A DNA stretch of 64,000 bases from Planctomycetota bacterium (lineage in GTDB: Bacteria; Planctomycetota; UBA8108; JACQVS01), in the NCBI GenBank assembly GCA_028280485.1, contig JANQLS010000057.1, positions 1 through 64,000 on the forward strand, in the 5' to 3' direction. Shown here in pieces: positions 62,603 to 64,000 of the stretch (position 1 is the stretch's first letter; the number at the start of each line of letters is the position of its first letter). A model generated the notes under the pieces. That model saw only the letters and a list, made by a program, of their open reading frames with translations, did not search any database and was not told the origin of the DNA. The position numbers were made by a program, and so were the translations under genes.

Positions 62603-64000
62603 ATGAAACAGTTCGAATCCATCTTCATTTCTTACCGGTTCTACAGAGCCTGCCTCGTCCTTGCTTTAGTTTTGCTTTGGGGTAATCTCTCTTTGAGTAC
62701 TGAGCTTCTCATCAATGGTTCATTAGAGAATTACCACGGCCTCGGCCGCCCCTTCGCTTGGAACTTTCAAAAAAGCAAAGCAGCTACGATCAGTAAAAAG
62801 GCCTCCGACGCTCGCTCGGGCAACCATGCCCTCGAATTTAATTTAACCCTAGGCTCAAACCCAGAATGGAACAGCCAAAGATATTCTGTTCAACCCGGAG
62901 ATCAACTCCGAGCCACTTTTTACTATCGCTGTGATGAAGCTTTTTCAAATGGAGACATCAAAGCTCTCATCCGTTGGTGGGGCCAAAAACCGAAGCACGA
63001 CTGGGCGGGTCAGGTCTTACTTATAGAAGACTTAGGCTTTGTTGAGACTGAAAACTGGGTCAAAGTATCAAAAGTCATCAACGTGCCAACGGAAGTAGGA
63101 GAAGCGGAGTTTCATCTTTGGTCGCACAGCGAGACTCAAGGCCCTAAAGGACGGTTACTACTCGATGATTTCTCACTGAAAATACTTAAGGAGGAAGGCT
63201 CCAATAGAACTCTTAGCCCATCCAATGGAAAGAACAATGTACCTTTTACAACTCAACTGACTTGGGAAGCTCAGCCGGAAGATCAATCCTACGATCTTTA
63301 TTTGGGCACTGATTATGCGGCCGTTGAATCGGCTGAAGCCGGATCTTCAAGTTACCGTTTAACGATTCCCGCCGGTCACTCTCGGCCTGCATATAACACA
63401 ACCCTTAAACCCTACACGCAATATTTTTGGCGAGTGGATGTCCAACAGAATGGATTCCCCAATAAAGGCCCGATCCAAAGTTTCGTAACCCACTTTCATT
63501 TCTTAGAGAATATTACGACCGCTACGAAGAAACGGATGCGCACTCGGGATAGTGAAGGTAGAGGTCTCGATACTTTAGATGTGATCCCCGATCCCGCCGG
63601 CAAGGGTTACTTGGGATTTTATCACAGCCGAGTGAATCGAGAATTCGAGCTTCGATTCGCGACTTCTCAAGATTTAATGACTTGGAAATACGAAAGAACT
63701 CTCCTTCCCAACGCTGACATGCCCGCGATAAAGTATTTGACCGCAAGGAAAGGATTCCTCTTGCTTCACGAGCAATGGGGAAAGCCCGGCAGTCGCAGCC
63801 CATCGAATTTAAGCCTTCAGTACTACCCTTCGAGAACGGCTTTGTTCAGGGGAAAACCATCGAAAAACTTCCTCTTCCCGCTCACCCAGGCCCGTAGGTA
63901 CGGTTCCAACCTTGAAGGGACTCCGAGTTTTTTAAAGGTATCGACGAGTGGAAATCGAATCGAAGTTGGATTTCATTTTTATAATGCGCGAGGAGGTAGA
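62603..64000 (+). CDS. Partial exported glycosidase-like protein (runs off the window)
   Basis: An open frame from ATG 62603 continues with no stop to the window end (466 codons). It has a signal peptide (YRACLVLALVLLWGNLSLS), a CenC-like carbohydrate-binding domain (about residues 35-195, ELLINGSLENYHGL...DDFSLKI), then an Fn3-like domain (about 200-300). The last part (about 315 on, GKGYLGFYHSRVNREFELRF, then SQDLMTWKYERTLLPNADM) looks like the five-bladed propeller of GH43/GH32-type enzymes. There is no good ribosome site before the ATG. It is in line with the sialidase-like gene, suggesting glycan degradation. Confidence 0.75.
   Translation, partial: MKQFESIFISYRFYRACLVLALVLLWGNLSLSTELLINGSLENYHGLGRPFAWNFQKSKAATISKKASDARSGNHALEFNLTLGSNPEWNSQRYSVQPGDQLRATFYYRCDEAFSNGDIKALIRWWGQKPKHDWAGQVLLIEDLGFVETENWVKVSKVINVPTEVGEAEFHLWSHSETQGPKGRLLLDDFSLKILKEEGSNRTLSPSNGKNNVPFTTQLTWEAQPEDQSYDLYLGTDYAAVESAEAGSSSYRLTIPAGHSRPAYNTTLKPYTQYFWRVDVQQNGFPNKGPIQSFVTHFHFLENITTATKKRMRTRDSEGRGLDTLDVIPDPAGKGYLGFYHSRVNREFELRFATSQDLMTWKYERTLLPNADMPAIKYLTARKGFLLLHEQWGKPGSRSPSNLSLQYYPSRTALFRGKPSKNFLFPLTQARRYGSNLEGTPSFLKVSTSGNRIEVGFHFYNARGGR

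Overview
The window looks like a Planctomycetota (or close PVC-group) chromosome. The clues are a single-chain SecD-SecF fusion, the DUF1592-type c-type cytochrome protein paired with a Tat-exported DUF1552 protein, Tat-exported Gfo/Idh/MocA oxidoreductases, PQQ-propeller and Asp-box sialidase-like exported proteins, and very large secreted proteins ending in a dockerin-like module. The organism is diderm (lipoprotein signals, SecDF/YajC) and flagellated (FliM, flagellin, FliD, FliS). This assignment is inference from gene content; no rRNA or tRNA gene was recognised.

Layout. 1-4 kb: fliM, a LysM protein and about 1 kb of intergenic repeats. 4-11 kb: minus-strand export run tgt, a stand-alone SecD-head paralogue, yajC and secDF. 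11-14 kb: two tandem MITE-like elements, then ruvB-spoIID with overlapping ends. 14-18 kb: a small membrane protein (plus strand) and a minus-strand set of an unknown helical protein, a HAD phosphatase and an unusual SPASM protein whose radical-SAM cysteines are missing. 18-25 kb: a PD40-propeller lipoprotein, then flagellin, an oversized FliD and FliS. 26-44 kb: four giant secreted proteins (two paralogous four-malectin proteins, a lamin-tail/CotH protein and a metzincin-type protease). 44-51 kb: a plus-strand set of Gfo/Idh/MocA oxidoreductase, helical protein, DUF1592 and DUF1552. 51-56 kb: an IPT/TIG protein and a lysyl-oxidase-like protein. 56-59.5 kb: a tightly packed minus-strand operon (IolG-like, unknown membrane protein, HTTM-like, DUF1572). 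59.6-64 kb: PQQ propeller, sialidase-like protein and a glycosidase-like gene cut by the window end.

Two signals run through the window. First, six of the giant exported proteins share a C-terminal module of 83-97 residues with two Asp/Asn-rich loops, FLG-type helices and paired cysteines; no cohesin-like partner was recognised here. Second, intergenic spaces, mostly at gene 3' ends, carry several families of near-perfect inverted repeats (27-29 bp arms), including two tandem 230-bp elements, a 143-bp element and one inside-out copy. These two systems, the SecD-head paralogue and the cysteine-less SPASM protein are the best candidates for something not yet described.
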